Source of the DNA: Candidatus Arcticimaribacter forsetii
Lineage (GTDB): Bacteria; Bacteroidota; Bacteroidia; Flavobacteriales; Flavobacteriaceae
Reading direction: 5' to 3'
Length of the DNA stretch: 64,000 nt
Assembly: GCF_910589745.1 (NCBI RefSeq)
Contig: NZ_OU342399.1
Location: forward strand, 620,001 to 684,000
Shown: positions 34,136 to 41,525 of the stretch, one piece after another
Numbering within the stretch: position 1 is the first letter of the stretch
Layout of the letters: each line of letters begins with the position of its first letter
Notes under the pieces: model-generated
The model's database searches: none
What the model was told of the DNA's origin: nothing
Seen by the model: only the letters and a program-made list of their open reading frames with translations
Program-made: the position numbers and the translations under genes

Positions 34136-36091
34136 TTGATTTCAAAAAACACCATAGATCAAGTATATGAAACTGCTCGAGTAGAGGAGGTTATTGGTGA
34201 TTTTGTTGGGTTAAAAAAATCAGGAACTAACTTCAAAGGATTGAGTCCTTTTACTCAAGAAAGAAGCCCAAGTTTTATGGTTTCTCCAGTAAAACAAATT
34301 TGGAAAGATTTTAGTAGTGGAAAAGGAGGGAACGTAGTTGCTTTTTTAATGGAGCACGAACATTTCTCTTACCCAGAAGCAATTCGATATTTAGCCAAGA
34401 AATACAATATTGAAATTGAAGAAACGGAGCAAACCGATGCTGAAAAAGAAAAACTGAACGAGCGCGAAAGTATGTTTTTGGTAGCCGATCACGCAAACAC
34501 CTATTTTAAAAATACCCTTTTAGATTCCTCAGAGGGAAAAGCAATTGGGCTTACTTATTTCAAGGAACGTGGTTTTACAGAGGAAACCATTAATAAATTC
34601 GATCTTGGATATTCTCCGCAAGAAAAGGATGCTTTTACAAAGTCAGCGATAAAAAGTGGATTTCAACTCGAGTTTCTTGAGAAAACAGGATTAACTATTG
34701 TAAATGAGAGCTATCAGGTAGATCGTTTTCGTGGAAGAGTTATGTTTCCCATAAAAAGTCTTTCAGGTCGTGTTGTCGGTTTTGGAGGAAGAATACTGGG
34801 TGATAATAAAAAAACAGCCAAGTATTTAAACTCTCCAGAAAGTGAAATCTATCACAAAAGTAAAGTGCTTTATGGGATTTATGAAGCAAAACAAAGTATT
34901 GCCAAAGAAGATGTTTGTTACTTAGTTGAAGGGTACACCGATGTAATTCAAATGGTTCAATCTGGGGTGACCAATGTGGTTTCATCTTCAGGAACCGCTC
35001 TTACAGAACAACAGATCAGACTCATTCAGCGACTTACTCAAAATATTGTGGTTTTATTTGATGGTGATGCAGCGGGTTTAAGGGCTTCTTTGCGTGGAAT
35101 AGATATGATACTTGCTCAAGGAATGAACGTTAAAGTATGTTCTTTTCCGGAGGGTGAAGATCCTGATAGTTTTGCAAAGAAAAATTCTAGAGAGGCCATA
35201 GAATCCTTTTTCTTAGAGAATGCCAAAGATTTTATTCAGTTTAAAGCATCATTATTGCTAGAAGATGCAGCAAATGATCCAGTAAAAAAAGCTGCCACGA
35301 TTAGAGATATTGTAGAAAGTATTTCTAAAATTCCCGATCCAATTCAGCAAGAGGTTTATGTTCAAAGTTGTGCGCAACTCATGGATATTTCTGAAAACGT
35401 TTTATTTAGTGCATTGGCTCAACTATCTAAAAAAGCTCAGAACACAAGACCTAAAATAACCCCAAAAGAGGAGTCTTTTCGAGTTTTAAAAAACGAAGAA
35501 CCTAAGAGTGTTTCTGTAGATCATAGTTTTGAATTAGAAAAACAAATAATAACCATCTTGATGTTATATGGTGATCGAGAAGAAATATTTAAAGAGTCTA
35601 TTTTAAGTTTTTCTGAAGAAAATGATATTGTAGAAGATGTAAAAGAGGTGAAGGTAAAAGTCTTTGAAAAAATATTTTTGGATTTACAGCAAGATGAGGT
35701 TGAACTTGCAAACTCCAATTTTAAAACCTTGTTTTATATGTTGATTCAAAATTTTCAGGAAAAAGGAAAAGTCTCTATAGATAAATTAATCCCTTCTCTT
35801 GATGGCGAATTAAGTTCCTTAGTCAGTAATATTCTAATGAACGAGGAACAATATCAATTGCATCAATGGGAAAAGAAAAATATCTTTGTTAAATCAAGAG
35901 ATAGCCAGGTTTCTCAGCTAGTAAATGAGACCATCTTAACACTTCGTAAACTACTCATTGATAAAAAAATCGAAGAACTTCAAGACCAAGTTAAGGATAA
36001 GGAGCAGCACCATTCCGAAATCCTAGAAGATGTAATGAGTTATTATCAGCTCAAGCAAGTGGTCTCTAGAAAATTGAATCGCGTTATTTAA
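34136..36091 (+). CDS. dnaG: DNA primase with altered zinc-binding domain
   Basis: DnaG makes the RNA primers for replication. The 651-residue protein has an N-terminal CHC2-type zinc domain (about 1-95), then the catalytic TOPRIM core with LVEGYTDVIQM and LFDGDAAG, and a C-terminal helicase-binding region. The TOPRIM acidic residues are present. In the zinc domain the four metal ligands are all replaced. The segment reads GLSPFTQERSPSF, and IWKDFSSGKGG replaces IYHCFGCGxGG, so Cys, His, Cys, Cys become Ser37, Thr40, Asp58 and Ser61. The start is TTG at 34136, 6 bases after the polyprenyl synthetase stop, and gives the expected family N-terminus. The rest is intact, so this is not a pseudogene. 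Confidence 0.93.
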   Translation: MISKNTIDQVYETARVEEVIGDFVGLKKSGTNFKGLSPFTQERSPSFMVSPVKQIWKDFSSGKGGNVVAFLMEHEHFSYPEAIRYLAKKYNIEIEETEQTDAEKEKLNERESMFLVADHANTYFKNTLLDSSEGKAIGLTYFKERGFTEETINKFDLGYSPQEKDAFTKSAIKSGFQLEFLEKTGLTIVNESYQVDRFRGRVMFPIKSLSGRVVGFGGRILGDNKKTAKYLNSPESEIYHKSKVLYGIYEAKQSIAKEDVCYLVEGYTDVIQMVQSGVTNVVSSSGTALTEQQIRLIQRLTQNIVVLFDGDAAGLRASLRGIDMILAQGMNVKVCSFPEGEDPDSFAKKNSREAIESFFLENAKDFIQFKASLLLEDAANDPVKKAATIRDIVESISKIPDPIQQEVYVQSCAQLMDISENVLFSALAQLSKKAQNTRPKITPKEESFRVLKNEEPKSVSVDHSFELEKQIITILMLYGDREEIFKESILSFSEENDIVEDVKEVKVKVFEKIFLDLQQDEVELANSNFKTLFYMLIQNFQEKGKVSIDKLIPSLDGELSSLVSNILMNEEQYQLHQWEKKNIFVKSRDSQVSQLVNETILTLRKLLIDKKIEELQDQVKDKEQHHSEILEDVMSYYQLKQVVSRKLNRVI

Positions 36092-36097
36092 AGCTCT

Positions 36098-36880
36098 TTA
36101 TAAAGAATCTGGTATTTCACAAACCGGTATAGGTTGCATTTTATGTTGATTTTGTTTGTGTAGCTTTTTATAAATAGAAAGAACTTCTTTTTGTCTCTCT
36201 GTATGGTTTTTGGAAGCACTCTCAACATTTTTCATGGCCCATTCAAGTTCATCATAGGTAGCTCCCATTTGATCTTCATCCGTTCGGTCATCTCCCCAAA
36301 GCCCATCGGTAGGTGCTGCGTTTTGAATTGAATCTATTACACCTAGAGTTTTAGCCAATAAAAAAACTTCTGATTTCATTAAGTCGGCAATCGGACTTAA
36401 ATCTACACCGCCATCTCCATATTTAGTGTAAAAACCAACCCCAAAATCTTCAATCTTATTTCCGGTTCCAGCAACAAGATAACGTTCAAGAGCTGCAAAG
36501 TAATACAGAGTCGTCATTCGAAGTCGAGCTCGTGTATTTGCTAAGCTTAAAAATTTACTTTCATCCTTAGAAGTAGGGGGTAAAAGCTCTTGAAAACTAT
36601 CAAATACATGGGTAAGAGAAAGTGAATGATGCTTTACATTAGAGAATTTCTCTTCAAGCCAAGCTATGTGTTCCTGAGCTCTTGACACCTGATTTGCTTC
36701 CTGATGAATCGGCATTTCTAAACACAACACCGGTTTTCCAGTTAAAGCGCATAAGGTGGAGGTTAATGCAGAATCAATTCCTCCTGAAACTCCTACTACA
36801 AATCCATTCATTCCCGATTTCTCTGAATAGCTTTTTAGCCAATTTACAATGTGCTCAATTACTTTTTCTGGTGATTTCAT
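36098..36880 (-). CDS. nadE: NAD+ synthase, ammonia-dependent form
   Basis: NadE amidates deamido-NAD to NAD. The 260-residue protein has the PP-loop VGVSGGIDSALT near residue 30 and GTGNKIEDFGVGFYTKYGDGGVDLSPIADL, which binds deamido-NAD. It lacks the N-terminal glutaminase domain of the long form, so ammonia should be the direct donor. I chose the ATG at 36880 over one at 36892, since the family normally begins a few residues before VIEHIVNWL. nadA, nadB and nadC are in the same window but 20 kb away. It converges on dnaG with a 6-base gap. Confidence 0.93.
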   Translation of the reverse strand: MKSPEKVIEHIVNWLKSYSEKSGMNGFVVGVSGGIDSALTSTLCALTGKPVLCLEMPIHQEANQVSRAQEHIAWLEEKFSNVKHHSLSLTHVFDSFQELLPPTSKDESKFLSLANTRARLRMTTLYYFAALERYLVAGTGNKIEDFGVGFYTKYGDGGVDLSPIADLMKSEVFLLAKTLGVIDSIQNAAPTDGLWGDDRTDEDQMGATYDELEWAMKNVESASKNHTERQKEVLSIYKKLHKQNQHKMQPIPVCEIPDSL

Positions 36881-36903
36881 ATGTATTAGCAATATTTTGG
36901 ATG

Positions 36904-36911
36904 TAACTTTG
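36904..36911 (+). promoter_or_regulatory. -7 promoter box of gldB-gldC
   Basis: TAACTTTG matches TAnnTTTG in the gap between nadE and gldB, 46 bases before the gldB ATG. The -33 element is not obvious. Confidence 0.4.
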
Positions 36912-36957
36912 TATAAAATTAGGGAACTTATTCTTTACAAAAAACTTTTAGTTATAC

Positions 36958-37944
36958 ATGAATTCATTTTCTAGATTATTTTATTTTAAAGTTGGTATTT
37001 TTTGCCTTTTTTCTTTTTTTCTAGTCTCCTGTTCAGGAAATAGTCAATTAGAAACTGAAATAAACTCCATCGATGTTACTATTGATATTGATCGTTTTGA
37101 TCTTAATTTTTACAAGGCTAACTCAGAGGAATATATTCAGCTTAAAAAAAAATACCCTTATTTATTTCCAGAACAATATCCAGACAGTATCTGGAAAAAA
37201 AGACAACGAGACAGTATCCAAGTTTTATTACATGAAGAGATTAAAAAAGTATATCCAACCCTGATTCCGATTGAAGAGGCTTTAGAAGATTTATATAAAC
37301 ATATTAAATATTATTTCCCTTCGATGAAAGACCCACATGTTGTAACTGTTGTAAATAATGTTGATTATCAGAGTAAAACAGTATTTACAGATTCTCTTTT
37401 AATTATATCCTTAGATACTTATTTAGGTTCTAAGAATCCAATTTATGAGGGGATTCCAAATTACATTGTTAAGGATATGGAATTCAACTACATGACCTCA
37501 CATATTGTCGACGAATTAGGGACGCTAGTGGTTAGGAGTCCAAAAGATAGAACTATGTTGGGGCAAATGGTATATTACGGCAAAAAATTATATCTAAAAG
37601 ACCTTTTACTCCCCAATGCTTCCGATGATATAAAAATCTCATATTCTAAACAAGAAATCGAGTGGGTTCAAGATAACGAACGTTATATGTGGCAATATTT
37701 TATTGAAAATGAATTGCTTTTTCAAACCCAATCATCACTCTCTTTACGCTTTATAGATCCAGCTCCTTTCTCTAAATTTTATTTAGAAATAGACAACGAA
37801 ACTCCTGGAAAAGTTGGTCAATGGATTGGATGGCAAATTGTTCGTTCTTATATGGACAAAAACCCAAACACCTCCTTAGAGGAACTTCTTTCAATGTCCG
37901 CAAGAGACTTATTTAATAAATCAAATTATAAACCCGCAAAATAA
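36958..37944 (+). CDS. gldB: Gliding motility lipoprotein GldB
   Basis: GldB is a lipoprotein needed for gliding in Flavobacterium. The 328-residue protein has a lipoprotein signal with lipobox LVSC, giving lipidation at Cys25. The family pattern follows: DVTIDIDRFDLNFYK (about 39-53), KKKYPYLFPEQYPDSIW and a C-terminal PGKVGQWIGWQIVRSYM. It is followed 4 bases later by gldC, the conserved gldB-gldC pair. No enzymatic motif is evident, although the fold has been compared with metalloprotease-like DUF2268 proteins. Confidence 0.93.
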   Translation: MNSFSRLFYFKVGIFCLFSFFLVSCSGNSQLETEINSIDVTIDIDRFDLNFYKANSEEYIQLKKKYPYLFPEQYPDSIWKKRQRDSIQVLLHEEIKKVYPTLIPIEEALEDLYKHIKYYFPSMKDPHVVTVVNNVDYQSKTVFTDSLLIISLDTYLGSKNPIYEGIPNYIVKDMEFNYMTSHIVDELGTLVVRSPKDRTMLGQMVYYGKKLYLKDLLLPNASDDIKISYSKQEIEWVQDNERYMWQYFIENELLFQTQSSLSLRFIDPAPFSKFYLEIDNETPGKVGQWIGWQIVRSYMDKNPNTSLEELLSMSARDLFNKSNYKPAK

Positions 37945-37948
37945 TAAC

Positions 37949-38281
37949 ATGGGAAAACAAACTAATATTTCAATAGAAGTAAAATTAGACGAGAACAAAA
38001 TACCTGAAAAAATCGTTTGGTCTGCACCCGATGGAGGAGTTAACGAAGAAGAGGCTCAAGCTTTATTGATGTCCTTATGGGACGGAAAAAACCAAGAAAC
38101 ATTAAGAATGGATCTTTGGGTAAAAGATATGCCTATTGATCAAATGAATGTTTTTTTCCATCAGTCGCTAGTAACTATGAGTCAAACTTTTCTTCGTGCT
38201 ACTCAAGATGAAAAAATGTCGGCTACAATGAATGATTTTTGTGATTATTTTGCAGAAAAACTAAACATCAAACGAGGGTAA
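37949..38281 (+). CDS. gldC: Gliding motility protein GldC
   Basis: This is a small soluble protein of 110 residues that accompanies GldB. Characteristic parts are ISIEVKLDENKIPEKIVWSA near the N-terminus, WDGKNQETLRMDLWVKDMPIDQMN and the C-terminal FCDYFAEKLNI. It has no signal peptide, so it is cytoplasmic, and its molecular role is not known. The start is 4 bases after gldB. The 3' end overlaps the convergent engB gene by 21 bases. Confidence 0.93.
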   Translation: MGKQTNISIEVKLDENKIPEKIVWSAPDGGVNEEEAQALLMSLWDGKNQETLRMDLWVKDMPIDQMNVFFHQSLVTMSQTFLRATQDEKMSATMNDFCDYFAEKLNIKRG

Positions 38282-38893
38282 GTGCTCTTGATTTGTAAAC
38301 TCCTCATTTAGTTTGTTTATATAAGCCAGTAACTCGTCTCCGCCAGTTCTGTGTAGAGAGGAAGTTATAAAGTAAGGAGGAGCTTCTTCCCAAGCATGGT
38401 CAAGCATCTTTTGGATGTATGTTTGTGTTTTACGTTCAATAGCTTTTGGTTTTTCTTTATCTGCTTTTGTAAAAACAATTGCAAAAGGAATATAATGGGT
38501 TCCTAGCCATTCCATAAACTCTAGGTCAATGGGTTGGGGATCGTGACGAATGTCAATTAAAACAAAAGCAGATACCAGCTGTTTTCTTTTCTCGAAGTAA
38601 GTAGTAATTAATTTCTGAAATGCTTTTTTTGATGTTTTCGAAGTTCTTGCGTACCCATATCCAGGTAAATCAACCAAATACCAAGATTTATTTATTTTAA
38701 AGTGATTGATCAGTTGAGTTTTCCCGGGTCGCCCAGAAGTTTTAGCGAGGTTCTTTCGGTCACAAATAGTATTGATTAAAGAAGACTTCCCAACATTAGA
38801 TCTCCCTATAAATGCATATTCAGGAATGCGTTCGTTTGGACATTTGGAAACATCCGTGTTACTGATAATAAATTCGGATGATGTAACTCGCAT
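38261..38893 (-). CDS. engB: Ribosome biogenesis GTPase YihA/YsxC (EngB)
   Basis: EngB is a GTPase of the TrmE-Era-EngA-YihA family needed for assembly of the 50S subunit. The 210-residue protein has G1 GRSNVGKSS (30-38), a switch region with KTSGRPGKTQ, G3 DLPGYGYA and G4 FTKADK. Length and motifs are standard. It follows the alpha/beta hydrolase gene on the same strand after 7 bases and overlaps gldC convergently at its 3' end. Confidence 0.95.
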   Translation of the reverse strand: MRVTSSEFIISNTDVSKCPNERIPEYAFIGRSNVGKSSLINTICDRKNLAKTSGRPGKTQLINHFKINKSWYLVDLPGYGYARTSKTSKKAFQKLITTYFEKRKQLVSAFVLIDIRHDPQPIDLEFMEWLGTHYIPFAIVFTKADKEKPKAIERKTQTYIQKMLDHAWEEAPPYFITSSLHRTGGDELLAYINKLNEEFTNQEHLPSFDV

Positions 38894-38900
38894 AATGTTT

Positions 38901-39665
38901 TTAGAAGTTACGTTTTTTGAGCCAGTTCAAAAGTTTTTCGTTAAAAAGGTCTGGGTGTTCCATCATGGGAGCATGACCACATTCTTTAAGCCAGTATAGA
39001 TCAGAATCTGGTAAAAGTTTATTGAATTCTTCCGCTACATTAGGTGGTGTTACAATGTCATTTTCTCCCCAGATTATTCCAGTTGGAATATTCATTGAGG
39101 GTAAGTCTTTTGCCATGTTATGACGAATTGCGCTTTTAGCAATTGCTAAAGTTCGTATAAGTTTGTTTCTGTCGTTTACAACTTCAAATACTTCATCTAC
39201 AATTTCTTTTGTAGCAACCTCTGGATTGTAAAAAACTTCCTGAGCCTTGGATTGAATGTATCCATAATCTCCTCTTTTAGGGTAGCTTTCCCCCATAGAA
39301 TTTTCATATAAACCAGAGCTACCAGCCAGAACGAGTCCTTTCACTAATTCAGGGTGGTTTTTTGCAAACACAAGACTAATGTGTCCTCCTAACGAATTTC
39401 CAAGTAGAATTGCGTTGTCAATTTCTTTAACGGTCAAAAAAGATTTTAGATAATCAGAAAAAGATTTAACATTAGTCTTTAATAACGGTAATTCATAAAT
39501 CGGTAACTCAGGTATAATTACTTTATACCCTTGTTTCGGGAAGAATTCTGCAACACCTGCAAAGTTACTAAGACCACCCATTAACCCGTGTAGGATAATG
39601 ATAGGTTGACCTTCGCCTATTTCGACGTATTTAAAATCTTTGTCTTCTTTAAAATTTTTTTCCAT
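38901..39665 (-). CDS. Alpha/beta-fold hydrolase
   Basis: This is a 254-residue hydrolase with a complete alpha/beta-hydrolase catalytic triad: nucleophile Ser91 in GNSLGGH, Asp203 in WGENDIVTP and His231 in ECGHAPMMEHP. The oxyanion motif ILHGLMGG is at 24-31. There is no signal peptide. Substrate is unknown; the sequence does not single out an esterase, lipase or haloalkane dehalogenase. It lies immediately upstream of engB on the same strand and is divergent from mraZ. Confidence 0.85.
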   Translation of the reverse strand: MEKNFKEDKDFKYVEIGEGQPIIILHGLMGGLSNFAGVAEFFPKQGYKVIIPELPIYELPLLKTNVKSFSDYLKSFLTVKEIDNAILLGNSLGGHISLVFAKNHPELVKGLVLAGSSGLYENSMGESYPKRGDYGYIQSKAQEVFYNPEVATKEIVDEVFEVVNDRNKLIRTLAIAKSAIRHNMAKDLPSMNIPTGIIWGENDIVTPPNVAEEFNKLLPDSDLYWLKECGHAPMMEHPDLFNEKLLNWLKKRNF

Positions 39666-39790
39666 GCTAGATGTATCTCTAGATCTTTATGAGCCCACAA
39701 ATATAGTTAATAAATACTGATTCAGAATTTTTTTTTTAACGCCTTTGGGTTCAATGTTGTTCTCTTATGGTTTTTGAAAACTTATTAACA

Positions 39791-39820
39791 AAGTGGTATT
39801 TAGTGGAAATTTGTGGGAAA
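39791..39820 (+). promoter_or_regulatory. Three MraZ boxes upstream of mraZ
   Basis: GTGG occurs three times at exactly 10-base intervals (39793-39796, 39803-39806, 39813-39816), each within an AT-rich context. MraZ proteins are known to bind GTGG/TGGG-type direct repeats with 10-bp spacing and repress their own operon. The boxes lie just upstream of the -7 element at 39828-39835, where bound MraZ would block RNA polymerase. Confidence 0.8.
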
Positions 39821-39827
39821 TATATTT

Positions 39828-39835
39828 TATATTTG
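39828..39835 (+). promoter_or_regulatory. -7 promoter box of the dcw cluster
   Basis: TATATTTG matches TAnnTTTG, 25 bases before the mraZ ATG. A TTG at 39811-39813 lies 14 bases upstream, shorter than the usual spacing, so the -33 element is uncertain. Confidence 0.55.
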
Positions 39836-39860
39836 AAGTATCAACTCGCAAACAATTAAG

Positions 39861-40328
39861 ATGCAGCACTTTATTGGGACATATGAATGTAAAGCAGATG
39901 CCAAAGGGCGTATTATGCTTCCTGTTGCACTTAAAAAGCAACTTGCTCAAAACATAAATGAACAGTTTGTTTTAAAGCGTGCAGTTTTTAATTCTTGTTT
40001 GGAGGTTTATCCTATAAAAGAATGGGAGGCGATGATGGAAAAGGTAAACCAGTTGAATCGTTTTAATAAAAAGAACAATGATTTTATAAGGCGCTTTACC
40101 GCAGGTGTTCGGGTAGTTGAAGTTGATCAAACTGGTCGTTTGTTAATTCCTAAAGATCTTGTGATTCACGCTGGAATTTCTAAAGAAGTTGTGATTTCTT
40201 CTGCTGTAAATATTTTAGAAATCTGGGATAAAGGTTTGTATGAAGAGGCTATTAGCGATGCTACGGTCGACTTTGGAGCTTTGGCCGAAGAAGTAATGGG
40301 AGATAAAGATGGAGATCAATTATCATAA
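39861..40328 (+). CDS. mraZ: Transcriptional regulator MraZ
   Basis: MraZ is a ring-forming DNA-binding protein with two AbrB/SpoVT-like domains and acts as repressor of the dcw cluster. The 155-residue protein has the first domain motif YECKADAKGRIMLP (8-21) and the second VVEVDQTGRLLIPKDL (about 88-103), the DxxGR signature in each. Its predicted binding sites lie in its own upstream region. Its 3' end overlaps rsmH by 20 bases, which fits translational coupling at the head of the operon. Confidence 0.95.
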   Translation: MQHFIGTYECKADAKGRIMLPVALKKQLAQNINEQFVLKRAVFNSCLEVYPIKEWEAMMEKVNQLNRFNKKNNDFIRRFTAGVRVVEVDQTGRLLIPKDLVIHAGISKEVVISSAVNILEIWDKGLYEEAISDATVDFGALAEEVMGDKDGDQLS

Positions 40329-41211
40329 TCCAGTTTTACTGGAACGAAGTGTTAGTGATTTGGTGACCAAGCCAGAAGGCATCTACGTCGACGTTACTTT
40401 TGGCGGTGGAGGTCATTCTAGAAAGATTTTAAAGTCTCTTAATCAAGACGGGAGGTTGTTTGCTTTTGATCAAGATCAAGATGCAGTTAAAAACACCCTT
40501 TCTGACCCGCGTTTTGAATTAATTCAAGCTAATTTCAAAGACCTTAAGCGTTATTTAAAGTTTTATGGGATAAAAGGAGTAGATGGTATTCTAGCTGACT
40601 TTGGAGTTTCATCACATCAGTTTGATGCAGAACAAAGAGGTTTTTCGACTCGATTTGAAGGTCGTTTAGATATGCGAATGGATCAAGAGTCTTCTCTGTC
40701 TGCTTTTGAAGTTGTAAACGCATATTCAGAGGAAGATTTAATCTCGATAATGAAATTGTATGGGGAGGTGAAAGGAGCTCACAAAATTGTATCTGCGATT
40801 TTAGACCAAAGGGAGGTCAGTGATATTGTAACAACTACAGATTTGATAGCTGTAATTAAGCCGTTAATTCCAGAGCGGTTTTTAAATAAAGTTTTAGCAC
40901 AAATATTTCAGGCAATTAGAATTGAGGTTAATCAAGAGTTAGAGGTTATTAAATCATTTCTTGTTCAAGCTGCAGAGATTCTCAAGCCAGACGGAAGGTT
41001 GGTTTGTATATCATATCACTCTCTCGAAGATCGTTTAGTAAAGCGGTTTATTAGAGAAGGGGTTTTTGAAGGTGAAGCAGAACAAGATTTTTTTGGAAAC
41101 CGATTTACACCACTAAAAAAATTAGGAGGTCTGATTGTTCCGGATGAAGAGGAAATAAAATTAAACAGTAGAGCAAGAAGTGCTAAACTGAGAATAGCAG
41201 TAAAAAAATGA
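40309..41211 (+). CDS. rsmH: 16S rRNA (cytosine1402-N4)-methyltransferase RsmH
   Basis: RsmH (MraW) methylates C1402 of 16S rRNA using SAM. The 300-residue protein has HNPVLLERSV at the N-terminus, the SAM-binding VTFGGGGHSRKIL (29-41), GILADFGVSSHQFD and the C-terminal ISYHSLEDRLVKRF. It is the second gene of the dcw cluster as in most bacteria. It overlaps mraZ by 20 bases and ftsL by 4. Confidence 0.96.
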   Translation: MEINYHNPVLLERSVSDLVTKPEGIYVDVTFGGGGHSRKILKSLNQDGRLFAFDQDQDAVKNTLSDPRFELIQANFKDLKRYLKFYGIKGVDGILADFGVSSHQFDAEQRGFSTRFEGRLDMRMDQESSLSAFEVVNAYSEEDLISIMKLYGEVKGAHKIVSAILDQREVSDIVTTTDLIAVIKPLIPERFLNKVLAQIFQAIRIEVNQELEVIKSFLVQAAEILKPDGRLVCISYHSLEDRLVKRFIREGVFEGEAEQDFFGNRFTPLKKLGGLIVPDEEEIKLNSRARSAKLRIAVKK

Positions 41212-41525
41212 ACAAGTTATTGTCTTTTTTAAATATTGAGTTTTTAATTAAGGATGATGCCTTAAAAAACTGGTGGATGATTCTTTTTCTTTCCTTTTTA
41301 GCCTTAGTAGTTATATCTAGTGGTCATATGGCAGATCGCAAAATTTTCAAAATCGCTAGGTTAAACAATGAGCTAAAAGAAATGAAAAGCAATTTTGTCG
41401 AGAAACGTGCTTATCTAATGGTTTTGAAAATGGAATCAAGAGTAGCCGAAGCTCTCAGAGAAAAAGGGATTAAACCTTCCAAAAACCCTCCGATAAAACT
41501 AATTGTAGAAGCGGACAAAAAATGA
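41208..41525 (+). CDS. ftsL: FtsL-like divisome protein
   Basis: This is a small bitopic membrane protein of 105 residues with one membrane segment (WWMILFLSFLALVVISSGH, about 22-40), then a short extracytoplasmic helix (IARLNNELKEMKSNFVEKRAYLM) that could form a coiled coil. Sequence identity within the FtsL family is low; the assignment rests on size, topology and position between rsmH and the penicillin-binding protein gene. It would bridge the division enzymes FtsW and FtsI. It overlaps both neighbours by 4 bases. Confidence 0.82.
   Translation: MNKLLSFLNIEFLIKDDALKNWWMILFLSFLALVVISSGHMADRKIFKIARLNNELKEMKSNFVEKRAYLMVLKMESRVAEALREKGIKPSKNPPIKLIVEADKK

Noticed and set aside
34136-36091. 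dnaG as a pseudogene because of its altered zinc site
   Set aside because: The frame is intact over the full family length, TOPRIM residues are kept, and the residues around the lost ligands remain conserved.
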